Positions 1 to 8,572 are shown, numbered from the stretch's first letter. The stretch: 21,499 nucleotides of DNA from an uncultured Rikenellaceae bacterium (GCA_904501625.1 CAJGBR010000023.1:1-21499); one strand, 5' to 3'. Made by a program: numbers and translations. Notes: generated from the sequence alone by a model not told the origin.

Positions 1-2
1 AA

Positions 3-650
3 TATATCATATACCGCAAACGTAAAATATTTTTTGGTCAGGGAACAATCACCGACCTCGCTGAACTTATTGTCAAACACGGCAACGAAAAATATATCTT
101 ACCTCTAGTCGAACCTCATAAAGTTGAAATTCCAAAGGCTCTAGATAAACTTAAAATCAAATACAATAAGTTAATCATTGCCCATACAGTATCGACAGAC
201 TTGTCAAATTTCGACATCAACAAGTTTGACATTGCAGTATTTTACTCACCATCGGACATTTCAGTACTCAGCGATCTAAAGTCTAAATGTGGCGAGATTA
301 AACCCCATATTGCGATTATGGGTAATGGTACTGCTATGGCTGCCAACAACGAAGGATTCAAGATTAGTGTATTGGCTCCGACGCCAGAGTTCCCGTCAAT
401 TACAATGGCTCTCGAATCGTTCATTCAAAAGGTTAATGCCAATAAGGAGATTGACGAAATTAAGGTTGAAAAAACAGATAATTTGGCATCTATACTCAAA
501 GTCGTTCAACCAAAAACAAAAAAACGTAAAACCACGACCAAGAGTACATCAACCAAAAGCACTATGACAAAAAGTGCCGCGACCAAGAGTAATACGACTA
601 AGGCTGCGACAAAACGGACTACAAAAAAATCCGAAACCACAAACTCTTAG
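3..650 (+). CDS. hemD: Uroporphyrinogen-III synthase, 3' part (5' end outside window)
   Basis: The frame is open from the left edge to the TAG at 648-650, so the N-terminus lies outside the window; the TTG at 201 is an internal codon, not a start. HemD cyclises hydroxymethylbilane to uroporphyrinogen III in the cytoplasm (tetrapyrrole pathway). The visible part begins with YIIYRKRKIFFG and continues through a Rossmann-like half ending in a conserved stretch near nt 340-430 (ISVLAPTPEFPSITMALESF), which matches Bacteroidota HemD as I remember it. The position directly before rnpA and yidD is also the usual one in this phylum. From about nt 510 to the stop the protein runs into a tail of about 45 residues made almost only of Lys, Thr, Ser and Ala with repeated TKS units, which the enzyme does not need. 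Identification rests on motif resemblance and gene order. Confidence 0.85.
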   Translation, partial: YIIYRKRKIFFGQGTITDLAELIVKHGNEKYILPLVEPHKVEIPKALDKLKIKYNKLIIAHTVSTDLSNFDINKFDIAVFYSPSDISVLSDLKSKCGEIKPHIAIMGNGTAMAANNEGFKISVLAPTPEFPSITMALESFIQKVNANKEIDEIKVEKTDNLASILKVVQPKTKKRKTTTKSTSTKSTMTKSAATKSNTTKAATKRTTKKSETTNS

Positions 651-665
651 AGTCTTAAAATTGAA

Positions 666-1115
666 ATGTTAAACAATCGGCAGTATCGATATCCTAAGAG
701 TTCTCGACTGACGGACAAGCGGTTAATTGACAGAATTTTTCGAGAAGGCAATGTCGATTTTGCTTATCCGTTTCGTGTTGTCAGTCTGCCGTACTCAAAG
801 GTCTCGACTCAATGTTGTGGCAGTGATATAATTGACAATGTACAGATTCTAATCTCTGTTCGCAAAAAGATGCATCGACGAGCCGTAGTCCGCAATCTGC
901 TCAAACGCCGATGTCGAGAAGCGTTCAGACTTAATGTAAAAAATTTGGACTACGCACAGTCAAAGAAACTGAATATTGCTTTTGTCTATATATCCAAAGA
1001 AGAACTCAACTATAAAACCATAGAAAATGGAATGGCAAAATGTATTGAAAAACTCTCTCAACGTTATTCGTCGAGTAGCAATAGCCATACCTCTACTGCT
1101 GATTTGGATCTATAA
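666..1115 (+). CDS. rnpA: Ribonuclease P protein component
   Basis: This is the protein subunit of RNase P, which binds the catalytic RNA and the 5' leader of pre-tRNA. The 149 residues include the family signature: an N-terminal RLTDKRLIDRIF segment and the basic RNR-type helix KKMHRRAVVRNLLKRRCREAF (about residues 68-88). The start ATG lies 15 nt after the hemD stop, so the two are probably co-transcribed. The last 30 codons overlap yidD in another frame, and the C-terminus in that overlap is a Ser/Thr-rich tail (SSSSNSHTSTADLDL) outside the conserved fold. Length is slightly above the usual 115-135 residues, because of the tail and a short Cys/Gly-containing insertion near residues 47-57. 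RnpA-YidD adjacency is widespread in bacteria. Confidence 0.95.
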   Translation: MLNNRQYRYPKSSRLTDKRLIDRIFREGNVDFAYPFRVVSLPYSKVSTQCCGSDIIDNVQILISVRKKMHRRAVVRNLLKRRCREAFRLNVKNLDYAQSKKLNIAFVYISKEELNYKTIENGMAKCIEKLSQRYSSSSNSHTSTADLDL

Positions 1116-1287
1116 GAATTGTATATCCCCATTTCTACCCTCGGCGTGCAGATTTACTCCGACCTGCTCGCAATATGCAGCTCAAGCACTAAAAAAACAC
1201 GGACTGCTCAAAGGCGGATGGTTGACTATTCGCAGGCTGTTGCGTTGTCACCCCTGGGGTGGAAGCGGCTACGATCCCGTTCCATAA
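1027..1287 (+). CDS. yidD: Membrane protein insertion efficiency factor YidD
   Basis: A small membrane-associated protein that assists YidC/Sec-dependent insertion of inner-membrane proteins. The 86 residues hold an amphipathic/hydrophobic N-terminus (about residues 16-29) followed by the family core: YKNCISPFLPSACRFTPTCS, then QYAAQALKKHG, and the C-terminal RRLLRCHPWGGSGYDPVP, including the conserved cysteines. The ATG at 1027 overlaps the end of rnpA by 89 nt. No later in-frame ATG or GTG precedes the conserved core; the only alternatives are a TTG at codon 7 and CTG codons near codon 24, so I keep the ATG. No terminator is obvious after the gene. Confidence 0.95.
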   Translation: MEWQNVLKNSLNVIRRVAIAIPLLLIWIYKNCISPFLPSACRFTPTCSQYAAQALKKHGLLKGGWLTIRRLLRCHPWGGSGYDPVP

Positions 1288-1414
1288 ATACAACTCACAA
1301 CATACTGATTATCAAATTCATATATTAAATAATCAAGAAAAACATTTTTAAAGTTAGGAATCCTCGACAATAATCCGTACCTTAGAGGGTTATTTATGCT
1401 GATTTAATTTACAA

Positions 1415-2863
1415 ATGAAAAGGATTACTATCTTTATAGTCGGATTGTTCACTGCACTTGCAGCCCAATCTCAGGAAAAACAATTGTCCGAAACCATACT
1501 CAATGGCGAAAGATGGTGGGCTATTGGTAATAAGCCCGTTATGCTCAACCACACTAATGCTCCGGACGGTAAATTTTCGTTGCTGGTATCAAGTGCCGGT
1601 CGTTATGTTTGGAGTAAAAACCACTTTACAGCCGAATGTAATGATGGGAAACTAATACTCGGTTCAACAGAAAATCTGAAGACAATCAATGCTGGAAAGA
1701 CACTCAAAGAGGCATATGTTACGGCTCATTACAAACACATTAACGCCAAAGTTCAAGTCAGCAAAGAGATATTCGAAAGACCATTTTATGTAATGAGTGT
1801 CAAAGACTCAGAAAACTTCACACAGGAAGATATCATAAAACGTGCCGAGTGGTTGATTCGCAAGGGATTCCCGAATGGCACAATCATTATAGATGATCGT
1901 TGGCAAGAGTTCTACGGCTCGTTCAGTTTCGACACACAACGTTTTCCCGACCCTGGTGCTATGGTAAAATCTCTCAAAGAAAAGGGATTCGACGTAAAAT
2001 TGTCGATAGTTCCGTATATCACTCCCGATAGCCGCCTGATTCGTTGCGAAAAATTAAACAATTCTATTGCCACAGATCCGAATGGAAATCCTAAAATCAT
2101 TAGATGGAACCGTGGTTGGAGTGGTTGCTTTGACCTGAATAATGAAAGTGTACAAACTCGCATCAATGCTGCACTTGACAAGATTAAATCCGAATACAAG
2201 ATTGACGGATTTCGTTTTGAATGCATCGATTCAGAATTTCCAGAGTTAGCCGAGTCTTGGGCAAAAATTGCCTCAATGTCAAAAGGCAACATCGCTAACC
2301 AAATTCATAATTCGACAGAATCGATATTTGAAATTTGCTACGATGACACAGACATCGAGAATATCAAAGATTTTGTTAGTCGGGTTTTGTCATTCGGATT
2401 TTCAGGTAAACACCATTTTATCATCACTCCGACACACAACTCTAAATCGAACATTCTGAATCAGATTCGTCTGCAAACACTAATGCCTACGATGCAACTG
2501 ATTGTGGAAAATCTCGAAGAACTTTCTGCTGCCGATTTAACTACAGCACTTGAACTTGTAAGATATCATCACAGTAACATACCATATTTCGAGTCAATAT
2601 TGACAGCCTATTCACAAAAGGGCGATCCATTTATCAGACCTCTGGAATATGAATTTCCACGCAAAGGTTTCTGCGATTGTATCGATCAATTTATGATAGG
2701 AGATAAAATCATCATAGCTCCGCTGTCATCTGATAACCGTAGCCGCACAGTACGACTGCCTAAAGGAGTTTGGTTTGATTGCAACAACAAAAAAATTAAA
2801 GGACCAGTTGTATTGAATATCAATTTTGATAACAATCCGCTTCCGTACTTTAGACGCAAGTAA
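1415..2863 (+). CDS. Exported GH31-family glycosidase-like protein with altered nucleophile motif
   Basis: The 482 residues start with a Sec signal peptide (MKRITIFIVGLFTALAAQSQ), so the protein should be exported to the periplasm or outer membrane. The rest follows the MYORG-like branch of glycoside hydrolase family 31: IIIDDRWQEFYGSFSFD (D160, D161, W163), DVKLSIVPYITPDS, the nucleophile strand, a TPTHN segment where PDMIGGN is usual, then GDPFIRPLEYEFP, DQFMIGDKIIIAPL and RTVRLPKGVWFD near the end. In active GH31 enzymes the nucleophile sits in KFDAGE; here the strand reads DGFRFECID, placing Glu269 at the Asp position. An acid/base candidate (D310 or D311) lies in a poorly matching stretch. 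It may be a glycosidase with changed chemistry or a non-catalytic sugar-binding relative. The gene sits alone, with 127 bp before it and 285 bp after it. Confidence 0.8.
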   Translation: MKRITIFIVGLFTALAAQSQEKQLSETILNGERWWAIGNKPVMLNHTNAPDGKFSLLVSSAGRYVWSKNHFTAECNDGKLILGSTENLKTINAGKTLKEAYVTAHYKHINAKVQVSKEIFERPFYVMSVKDSENFTQEDIIKRAEWLIRKGFPNGTIIIDDRWQEFYGSFSFDTQRFPDPGAMVKSLKEKGFDVKLSIVPYITPDSRLIRCEKLNNSIATDPNGNPKIIRWNRGWSGCFDLNNESVQTRINAALDKIKSEYKIDGFRFECIDSEFPELAESWAKIASMSKGNIANQIHNSTESIFEICYDDTDIENIKDFVSRVLSFGFSGKHHFIITPTHNSKSNILNQIRLQTLMPTMQLIVENLEELSAADLTTALELVRYHHSNIPYFESILTAYSQKGDPFIRPLEYEFPRKGFCDCIDQFMIGDKIIIAPLSSDNRSRTVRLPKGVWFDCNNKKIKGPVVLNINFDNNPLPYFRRK

Positions 2864-3148
2864 CCCTTTCTAACAGTCAAACTGCTAAGAAATGATAAAT
2901 ATTAATATTTCGCAGATAAGAACTCCTCAAATAAATTGAATATGTAAAATACTATAGCAAATTTCTGAAGAACACATCACCCAAGATAAATCGTCACCAG
3001 ACAATCGGCATAGTTTATGTGCCCGATTTCAGCAAGATGTATTTTACGGCAGGAGAATGTTTCACACAAGAAATTATCACTATATTTTGCAACCTTGAAC
3101 AAAACAAAAATTAATATAATAAACCCTCATTGACAAACCCAATTTTAT
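2864..3148. other. Intergenic spacer with no supported gene
   Basis: The 285 bp between the GH31-like gene and the ureohydrolase gene contain no convincing reading frame on either strand. An AT palindrome (AAATATTAATATTT, 2897-2910) lies near the left end. A promoter-like TATATTTTGC is at 3081-3090, but its spacing is one base off the Bacteroidota TAnnTTTG consensus. It is about 60 bp upstream of the next start and may be its promoter, which is uncertain. Confidence 0.4.
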
Positions 3149-4198
3149 ATGCAAAAACAAATCATTGAAATAATGGACAATTTATTTGATCCAAACGGAA
3201 TAGGAATATCAAATGGAAATTATTTCGGTCTTCCGACTACCTGCCAACAGGCAAAACTTGTTCTGTTATCAGTGCCCTGGGACGTAACGACTTCGTATGG
3301 CAGCGGTGCTTCTAAAGCTCCAGACGCAATGATTGACGCCTCACTACAGATTGATCTATGGGATAAACACAATCACGAAGGCTGGAAAGAGGGAATTGGC
3401 ACATTACCAATTGACGAAGATATGTTGCTCGAGAGTCGCCACCTGAGAAACGAAGCAGAACGTGTTATCTGGCATCTCGAAAATGGAGGTACAACAGAAG
3501 ACGAATATGCTCAACGTAAACTGAGAAAGATTAATGAAGCATCAAAAAAGGTTAACCAATATGTCTACGAACAAGCAAATGAATGGCTCGATAAGGGCAA
3601 AATAGTAGGTCTTGTTGGTGGTGACCATAGTACTCCATTTGGACTTATTCAGGCATTGGCAGAAAGAAATCCGGGGATGGGCATCTTACAGATTGATGCA
3701 CACGCAGACTTACGCGAATGCTACGAAGGATTCGAATTCTCTCACGCATCAATAATGTATAATTCACTGACAAAATTCAAAGGAGTTGATCGTCTGGTAC
3801 AAGTAGGTGTGAGAGATTTATGCGATGAAGAGGTCAAGATGGCAACCGATGATCCTCGCATATTCCAATTTGATGACTACACACTGAAGGCTCGTACATT
3901 CGAGGGTGCATCGTGGAAAACTCAATGCGACGAAATCATAGACAAACTACCCGAAAAAGTTTATGTTAGTTTTGATATTGATGGTCTGTCACCTGACAAT
4001 TGTCCGTCAACAGGAACACCTGTTCCCGGAGGACTCTCATTCCACGAAGCAGTATATCTGATTAATTCAATTGTCGAAAGTGGACGCAAAATCATCGGTT
4101 TCGACCTGAACGAAGTTGTCCCTTCTGAACATAGCCAATGGGACGCAAATGTCGGAGCCAGAATGTTGTACAAATTATGCAATATCTCATTAAAATAA
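3149..4198 (+). CDS. Agmatinase/arginase-family ureohydrolase (probable agmatinase)
   Basis: A binuclear manganese hydrolase of the ureohydrolase superfamily, which removes urea (or formamide) from guanidino compounds; agmatine to putrescine is the most likely reaction. Metal-ligand motifs are complete: GGDHS (H160), DAHADLR (D183, H185, D187) and SFDIDGLSP (D276, D278). The SHASIMYN segment after the second motif is like agmatinases. At 349 residues it is longer than classic SpeB (about 300), with extra helical sequence around residues 85-145 between the N-terminal strands and GGDHS. An in-frame ATG at codon 9 (nt 3173) is an alternative start. nhaA follows after only 14 nt, so the two are probably one transcript. 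Substrate cannot be decided from sequence; formimidoylglutamase or another guanidino hydrolase remains possible. Confidence 0.85.
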   Translation: MQKQIIEIMDNLFDPNGIGISNGNYFGLPTTCQQAKLVLLSVPWDVTTSYGSGASKAPDAMIDASLQIDLWDKHNHEGWKEGIGTLPIDEDMLLESRHLRNEAERVIWHLENGGTTEDEYAQRKLRKINEASKKVNQYVYEQANEWLDKGKIVGLVGGDHSTPFGLIQALAERNPGMGILQIDAHADLRECYEGFEFSHASIMYNSLTKFKGVDRLVQVGVRDLCDEEVKMATDDPRIFQFDDYTLKARTFEGASWKTQCDEIIDKLPEKVYVSFDIDGLSPDNCPSTGTPVPGGLSFHEAVYLINSIVESGRKIIGFDLNEVVPSEHSQWDANVGARMLYKLCNISLK

Positions 4199-4212
4199 TT
4201 TATTTATAAATT

Positions 4213-5607
4213 ATGACAATCAGATCAAATTATAAAAATAAACGCAACTCTTTACGTATCAAAGAATTTGAGCATCGAATCATTCATAGTGATTGGATTG
4301 GTGGAATTATTTTGTTGTTATTTGCACTGATTGCAATCACACTTGCAAACCTGCCGGCAACCAGCCATTGGTATCACTGGTTTTTTGGAGAAATGCAATT
4401 GGGGATCACCATTGCAGACCGATTCTTCGGAGGATCGTTGGAATACCTCATCAATGATGGTTTGATGGTAATTTTCTTCTTTCACGTCGGACTAGAAATC
4501 AAACGTGAAATCATTGCCGGTCAACTATCTTCGATAAAACGAGCAACATTGCCCATTGCCGGAGCACTCGGAGGGATGCTCTTTCCTGCATTGATTTATT
4601 CGTTATTCAACATTAATTCACCCGAAACTATTCACGGATTCGGAATTTCGACAGCTACGGATATCGCCTTTGCAGTCGGCGTTTTATCACTGCTTGGCAA
4701 CAAAGTTCCGTTATCCGCAAAGATCTTTCTAACGGCACTCGCCATTGCCGATGACCTTGGAGCCATCATTGTGATTGCACTATTCTACCCCTCTCAAAGT
4801 GGTATCGATTTCACAATGCTCATTGGGGCATTGGTTATACTCGGGTATATGTATATGTTGCAAAGATACAATGTCTATCGACTGATTTATTACATTATTC
4901 CAGCTATCATTGTTTGGATTCTGTTCCTGAATTCGGGTATTCACGCTACAATCGCAGGTGTATTGATTGCAATGACAATTCCGGCAACTCCGAGATTCAA
5001 TAAGAAATATCTAGTGTATAAGGGCAACTATCTGTTGTCAAGTTTTATACATAAAGACAAAAAAGACATTGAGTTGCTGGGTAACGAATCTCAGCACCAA
5101 GTCGTTCAGTCACTTATATCTACAGCCCAAAACACAATCAGTCCGTCACAACGACTTGAATATGGTCTACACGGATTTGTTTCATTCATTGTTATGCCGG
5201 CATTTGCCCTCGCCAATTCAGGAGTGTCGCTGACAGGAACATCTATTCCGATTGACCAGATTATACTTTCACCCGTATTTTTAGGCATATTCTTTGGTTT
5301 GGTTGTAGGCAAACCTCTGGGCATCACACTATTGTCGTGGATCTGCGTCAAACTTGGACTATGTGAAATGCCACAGAAAACTTCGTGGAATATGTTAATG
5401 GGAGTTGCTTGTCTTGGGGGTATCGGTTTTACAATGTCAATATTTGTAACAAATCTTGCATTCACAGGAGCCCACGCCGAACAATTCGTAATTATCAGCA
5501 AAACTGCAATCCTTATTTCATCTCTAACTGCGGGAATCCTTGGCTTCAATCTACTGAACTTAATGTCGAAAAAGAAATTCAAAAATCCACATAACTATAT
5601 TTCTTAA
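4213..5607 (+). CDS. nhaA: Na+/H+ antiporter NhaA
   Basis: A cytoplasmic-membrane antiporter that exports Na+ in exchange for protons. The 464 residues are mostly transmembrane helices. The hallmark elements are present: FFFHVGLEIKREI in the N-terminal half, STATDIAFAVG with D150 (equivalent to E. coli Asp133) and the ion-binding pair D180-D181 in LAIADDLGAI. It is longer than E. coli NhaA (388 residues), with an N-terminal extension of about 25 basic residues and a hydrophilic loop of about 45 residues (around 270-315) before the LHGFVSFIVMPAFALANSG segment; I recall this layout from other Bacteroidota NhaA proteins. It lies 14 nt after the ureohydrolase gene and 28 nt before the S41 protease gene, which suggests co-transcription. 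Confidence 0.95.
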   Translation: MTIRSNYKNKRNSLRIKEFEHRIIHSDWIGGIILLLFALIAITLANLPATSHWYHWFFGEMQLGITIADRFFGGSLEYLINDGLMVIFFFHVGLEIKREIIAGQLSSIKRATLPIAGALGGMLFPALIYSLFNINSPETIHGFGISTATDIAFAVGVLSLLGNKVPLSAKIFLTALAIADDLGAIIVIALFYPSQSGIDFTMLIGALVILGYMYMLQRYNVYRLIYYIIPAIIVWILFLNSGIHATIAGVLIAMTIPATPRFNKKYLVYKGNYLLSSFIHKDKKDIELLGNESQHQVVQSLISTAQNTISPSQRLEYGLHGFVSFIVMPAFALANSGVSLTGTSIPIDQIILSPVFLGIFFGLVVGKPLGITLLSWICVKLGLCEMPQKTSWNMLMGVACLGGIGFTMSIFVTNLAFTGAHAEQFVIISKTAILISSLTAGILGFNLLNLMSKKKFKNPHNYIS

Positions 5608-5635
5608 AAGAATTAATTTAAAATCAACTTTAATT

Positions 5636-7195
5636 ATGAGATTATTATTTCTGATTCTAATGAGTTGTATGCTCATTCCTTGTAGTGTTTCTGCACAAAA
5701 AAAACGTCCTGGAACATTTAATGCATTGGTAAAATTTGATATGTTTATCCGCGATCTCAATGCGCATTATATTGACACGGTAAACAACAAGTTATTGATC
5801 GAAGCTGCCATTCGAGGTGTATTATCTCAACTCGATCCCCATTCAACTTACCTATCGGCCAAAGATATGAAACGTTTCAATGAAAATTTCAATAGTAAAT
5901 TCGATGGCATCGGAGTTGAATTTTCAATGATCAATGATACGATTTTTGTAATCAATACCATTCCTGGAGGACCTGCACAAAAGGCCGGCATTCTGCCCAA
6001 TGACAGGATCGTCGCAATCAACGGAGTAAATTCTGTAAAATTGCCTCAGCAAGAGGTTTCTAAGCATTTACGCGGCTCCAAAGGTTCTATATTAAATCTC
6101 ACAGTGTACCGAAAAGGAGCCCCAGAATTATTGAATTTCAAAATTGTATGCGATAAAATACCTGTTTATGCAATCAATGCTACATACAAAGTCAATGACA
6201 AGACTGGTTATATCCGCATCAATCAATTTGCATCTACGACAAACGACGAACTAAATCAAGCATTAGAACAACTCGCTGGAATCGAAAATCTGATTCTCGA
6301 CCTCAGAGGTAATCCCGGTGGTGCTCTCGAACAAGCAGCTTTAGTCTGCAGTCAATTTATTACTCCGGGGAATATTATCTTTTCAACAGAAGGGCTCAAT
6401 TTTAAGAGCAAATCGTATGTCTCAGAAAAAGGTGGAAATTTCCAGACTGGACGTTTATGCATCATTGTTGATGAGAAATCAGCATCAGCATCAGAACTCG
6501 TAGCAGGAGCAATTCAGGATTGGGACAGAGGTATTATTATCGGACGTCCGACTTATGGCAAAGGTTTGGTTCAGAGATTATCAGCTCTACCTGATGGCTC
6601 AGCAGTTAGTATTACTATTGCTAGATATCACACTCCTTCAGGACGTGTAATCCAAAGACCTTTCGAACTCGGAAATAAAGACAAATATATTAAAGATCGG
6701 ATTGACAGAATCAATAACGGAGAAAAAATTGATAGCACAACAATTCCAGATTCACTGAAATATAAAACACTGAAACAGGGCCGTACAGTTTGGGGTGGCG
6801 GTGGAATTGTTCCCGATATCATCATACCTAATGATAGCACATTACTCACCAAATATCTCGTAGCTTTAAACAAATGTGGTGCTAATCAACAATTCATCGT
6901 GCAGTATTTGGACAAGTATCGTAATCAACTTACGGCACTCTATCCCGATGAAGAATCCTTTATCCGAGATTTCAAAATTGATGAGAAAGAATTCAAAATG
7001 CTGCAGGAAATCGGAGAAAAAAATAACGTAAAATTTAATGCCGACGAGTTCGAAATATCCGCACCATTTATACAGGTGCAACTAAAAGCACTACTAGGCA
7101 GTAAATTGTTCACACAATCAACCTACTACAAAATATTTAATAATTCGCCATTCGACAAAGAGTTTAACGCTGCCCTTAAAAGTTTGGAGTTGTAG
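5636..7195 (+). CDS. S41 family C-terminal processing peptidase (CtpA/Prc-like)
   Basis: A serine protease that trims or degrades exported proteins from their C-termini. The 519 residues begin with a signal peptide (cleavage probably after VSA, residue 20), then a short helical region, a PDZ domain (about 90-172, with FDGIGVEFSM at its start) and the S41 core. In SASASELVAGAIQDW the middle serine, S284, is the expected nucleophile, and K309 in TYGKG lies 25 residues later, the same spacing as in characterised CtpB. About 150 residues follow the core, including a helical C-terminal region of unclear role. The cysteines at 11 and 16 in the leader do not form a good lipobox. The gene starts 28 nt after nhaA and no promoter box is obvious in the gap. 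Confidence 0.93.
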   Translation: MRLLFLILMSCMLIPCSVSAQKKRPGTFNALVKFDMFIRDLNAHYIDTVNNKLLIEAAIRGVLSQLDPHSTYLSAKDMKRFNENFNSKFDGIGVEFSMINDTIFVINTIPGGPAQKAGILPNDRIVAINGVNSVKLPQQEVSKHLRGSKGSILNLTVYRKGAPELLNFKIVCDKIPVYAINATYKVNDKTGYIRINQFASTTNDELNQALEQLAGIENLILDLRGNPGGALEQAALVCSQFITPGNIIFSTEGLNFKSKSYVSEKGGNFQTGRLCIIVDEKSASASELVAGAIQDWDRGIIIGRPTYGKGLVQRLSALPDGSAVSITIARYHTPSGRVIQRPFELGNKDKYIKDRIDRINNGEKIDSTTIPDSLKYKTLKQGRTVWGGGGIVPDIIIPNDSTLLTKYLVALNKCGANQQFIVQYLDKYRNQLTALYPDEESFIRDFKIDEKEFKMLQEIGEKNNVKFNADEFEISAPFIQVQLKALLGSKLFTQSTYYKIFNNSPFDKEFNAALKSLEL

Positions 7196-7218
7196 TAGTT
7201 TTTACGAATAATAAACAT

Positions 7219-7226
7219 TACTTTTG
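7219..7226 (+). promoter_or_regulatory. Bacteroidota -7 promoter element upstream of pgk
   Basis: TACTTTTG matches TAnnTTTG exactly and is followed by CA, as is common in this phylum. It is 43 bp upstream of the pgk ATG. No clear TTG lies 19-21 bp upstream, only a T-run around 7199-7203, so the -33 part is weak. Confidence 0.6.
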
Positions 7227-7269
7227 CACCTCCGTTGTAGCTGAATACATTAAACAAAAAATAAATATT

Positions 7270-8460
7270 ATGCAATCAATTGATACCTACGCATTCAAAG
7301 GCAAACGAGCATTAATTCGTGTTGATTTTAATGTTCCGATGAACGAGGGTCAAGTTACAGATGACACCCGAATTAGAGCTGCGATCCCAACTCTCAAGAA
7401 GGTCTTGGCAGAAGGCGGTTCAATCGTATTACTCTCTCATATGGGACGTCCCAAAGATGGTCCAAGTGAAAAATTGTCACTCAAACAGATTATCCCGACT
7501 ATCGAAAAAAATCTTGATGGACACAAGGTTCTTTTTGGCGGAGATTGTATGAGCGAACAGGCAGCAGAAATGGCTAAGCAACTCAAAGATGGTGAAATTC
7601 TGTTATTGGATAACCTCCGTTTCTATAAAGAGGAAGAGAAGGGTGACGAAGAATTTGCCCGAAAACTCGCATCTTACGGAGATTGCTATATCAACGATGC
7701 GTTCGGTACAGCTCACCGTCGTCACGCATCGACAGCCGTCATTGCAGATTTCTTCCCTAATGACAAAATGTTCGGCTATGTAATGGAGGGAGAAATTAAT
7801 GCCATTGACAAGGTCCTGAAAAATCCACAACGTCCATTCACAGCAATCCTCGGTGGTAGCAAAATTTCATCAAAAATTACTGTCATCGAAAATCTGCTCA
7901 CAAAGGTGGATAACCTGATTATCGGCGGTGGAATGACCTTTACCTTTATGGCAGCACAAGGCGGAAAGGTTGGATCTTCACTGTGCGAACCAGACCAATT
8001 CAACACAGCATTGAGAGTTATCGAACGTGCTAAAGAACTTGGAGTAAATCTTGTTCAAGGTGTAGATGCTATCTGTGGCGACCGCTTTGCAAATGACGCA
8101 GATCAAAAAACATTCTCTGCAATGGACATACCTGAAGGCTGGATGGGACTAGATGCCGGACAACAAGCAATCAAGGATTTTGACAAAGTAATTCTCGAAT
8201 CAAAAACTATTCTTTGGAATGGTCCTGTAGGTGTATTCGAATTTGACCGCTTTGCAGAGGGTTCTCGTGCCGTATCAGAAAGCATCGTAAAGGCAACCGA
8301 TAAAGGTGCATACTCTCTGATTGGTGGTGGCGATTCAGTTGCCTGCATCAACAAATTTGGACTCGCAGACAAAGTTAGTTACGTATCAACAGGCGGTGGA
8401 GCACTGCTCGAATATATGGAAGGAGTCGAGCTTCCAGGCGTCGCTGCAATCCGCGGATAA
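7270..8460 (+). CDS. pgk: Phosphoglycerate kinase
   Basis: The glycolytic enzyme that transfers phosphate from 1,3-bisphosphoglycerate to ADP. The 396 residues cover both lobes of the family: the N-terminal 3-phosphoglycerate-binding lobe with ALIRVDFNVPM and LLSHMGRPK, and LLDNLRFYKEEEKGDEEFA; then the nucleotide lobe with ILGGSKISSKI, LWNGPVGVFEFDRFAEGS and the final GGGDSVACINKFG and STGGGALLEYMEG glycine loops. Length is standard. A promoter box precedes the gene and a strong intrinsic terminator follows within 25 bp, so it looks like a single-gene transcription unit. Confidence 0.98.
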   Translation: MQSIDTYAFKGKRALIRVDFNVPMNEGQVTDDTRIRAAIPTLKKVLAEGGSIVLLSHMGRPKDGPSEKLSLKQIIPTIEKNLDGHKVLFGGDCMSEQAAEMAKQLKDGEILLLDNLRFYKEEEKGDEEFARKLASYGDCYINDAFGTAHRRHASTAVIADFFPNDKMFGYVMEGEINAIDKVLKNPQRPFTAILGGSKISSKITVIENLLTKVDNLIIGGGMTFTFMAAQGGKVGSSLCEPDQFNTALRVIERAKELGVNLVQGVDAICGDRFANDADQKTFSAMDIPEGWMGLDAGQQAIKDFDKVILESKTILWNGPVGVFEFDRFAEGSRAVSESIVKATDKGAYSLIGGGDSVACINKFGLADKVSYVSTGGGALLEYMEGVELPGVAAIRG

Positions 8461-8484
8461 TATCACATCTCCTTAGTTTTTATA

Positions 8485-8511
8485 AAAACGAGTCCTTGGG
8501 GGACTCGTTTT
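8485..8511 (+). terminator. Rho-independent terminator after pgk
   Basis: A perfect 11-bp stem, AAAACGAGTCC (8485-8495) pairing with GGACTCGTTTT (8501-8511), around the 5-nt loop TTGGG. The 3' arm ends in TTTT and the sequence continues T-rich. It separates pgk from the next operon. Confidence 0.9.
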
Positions 8512-8548
8512 CTTGTATATATATTACCAATCTATTGATAAAAATGAT

Positions 8549-8556
8549 TAATTTTG
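8549..8556 (+). promoter_or_regulatory. -7 promoter element of the GNAT/PAPS-reductase/ParB operon
   Basis: TAATTTTG, followed by CA, matches the TAnnTTTG consensus and lies between the pgk terminator and the ATG at 8573. This gives a very short leader. There is no TTG at the ideal distance upstream, so the call rests on the -7 box and position. Confidence 0.55.
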
Positions 8557-8572
8557 CAGAAAACATTTGGAT

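Noticed and set aside
1369..1394. 8-bp hairpin AATAATCC/GGGTTATT before the GH31-like gene, considered as the yidD terminator
   Set aside because: Short, AT-rich stem with a T-G pair and no T-run after it; could be chance in AT-rich DNA.
1912..2292. Minus-strand frame of 126 codons opposite the GH31-like gene
   Set aside because: Shadow of the GH31-like coding frame, with no recognisable protein features.
2882..2915. Hairpin CTGC...GCAG with an AT palindrome after the GH31-like gene, considered as a terminator
   Set aside because: The stem has a 3-nt bulge, low GC content and no T-run on either strand, so I do not call it.
5106..5582. Long minus-strand frame (158 codons) opposite nhaA
   Set aside because: It is antisense to the conserved nhaA coding sequence, has no family resemblance and no promoter, and is explained by codon use in the real gene.
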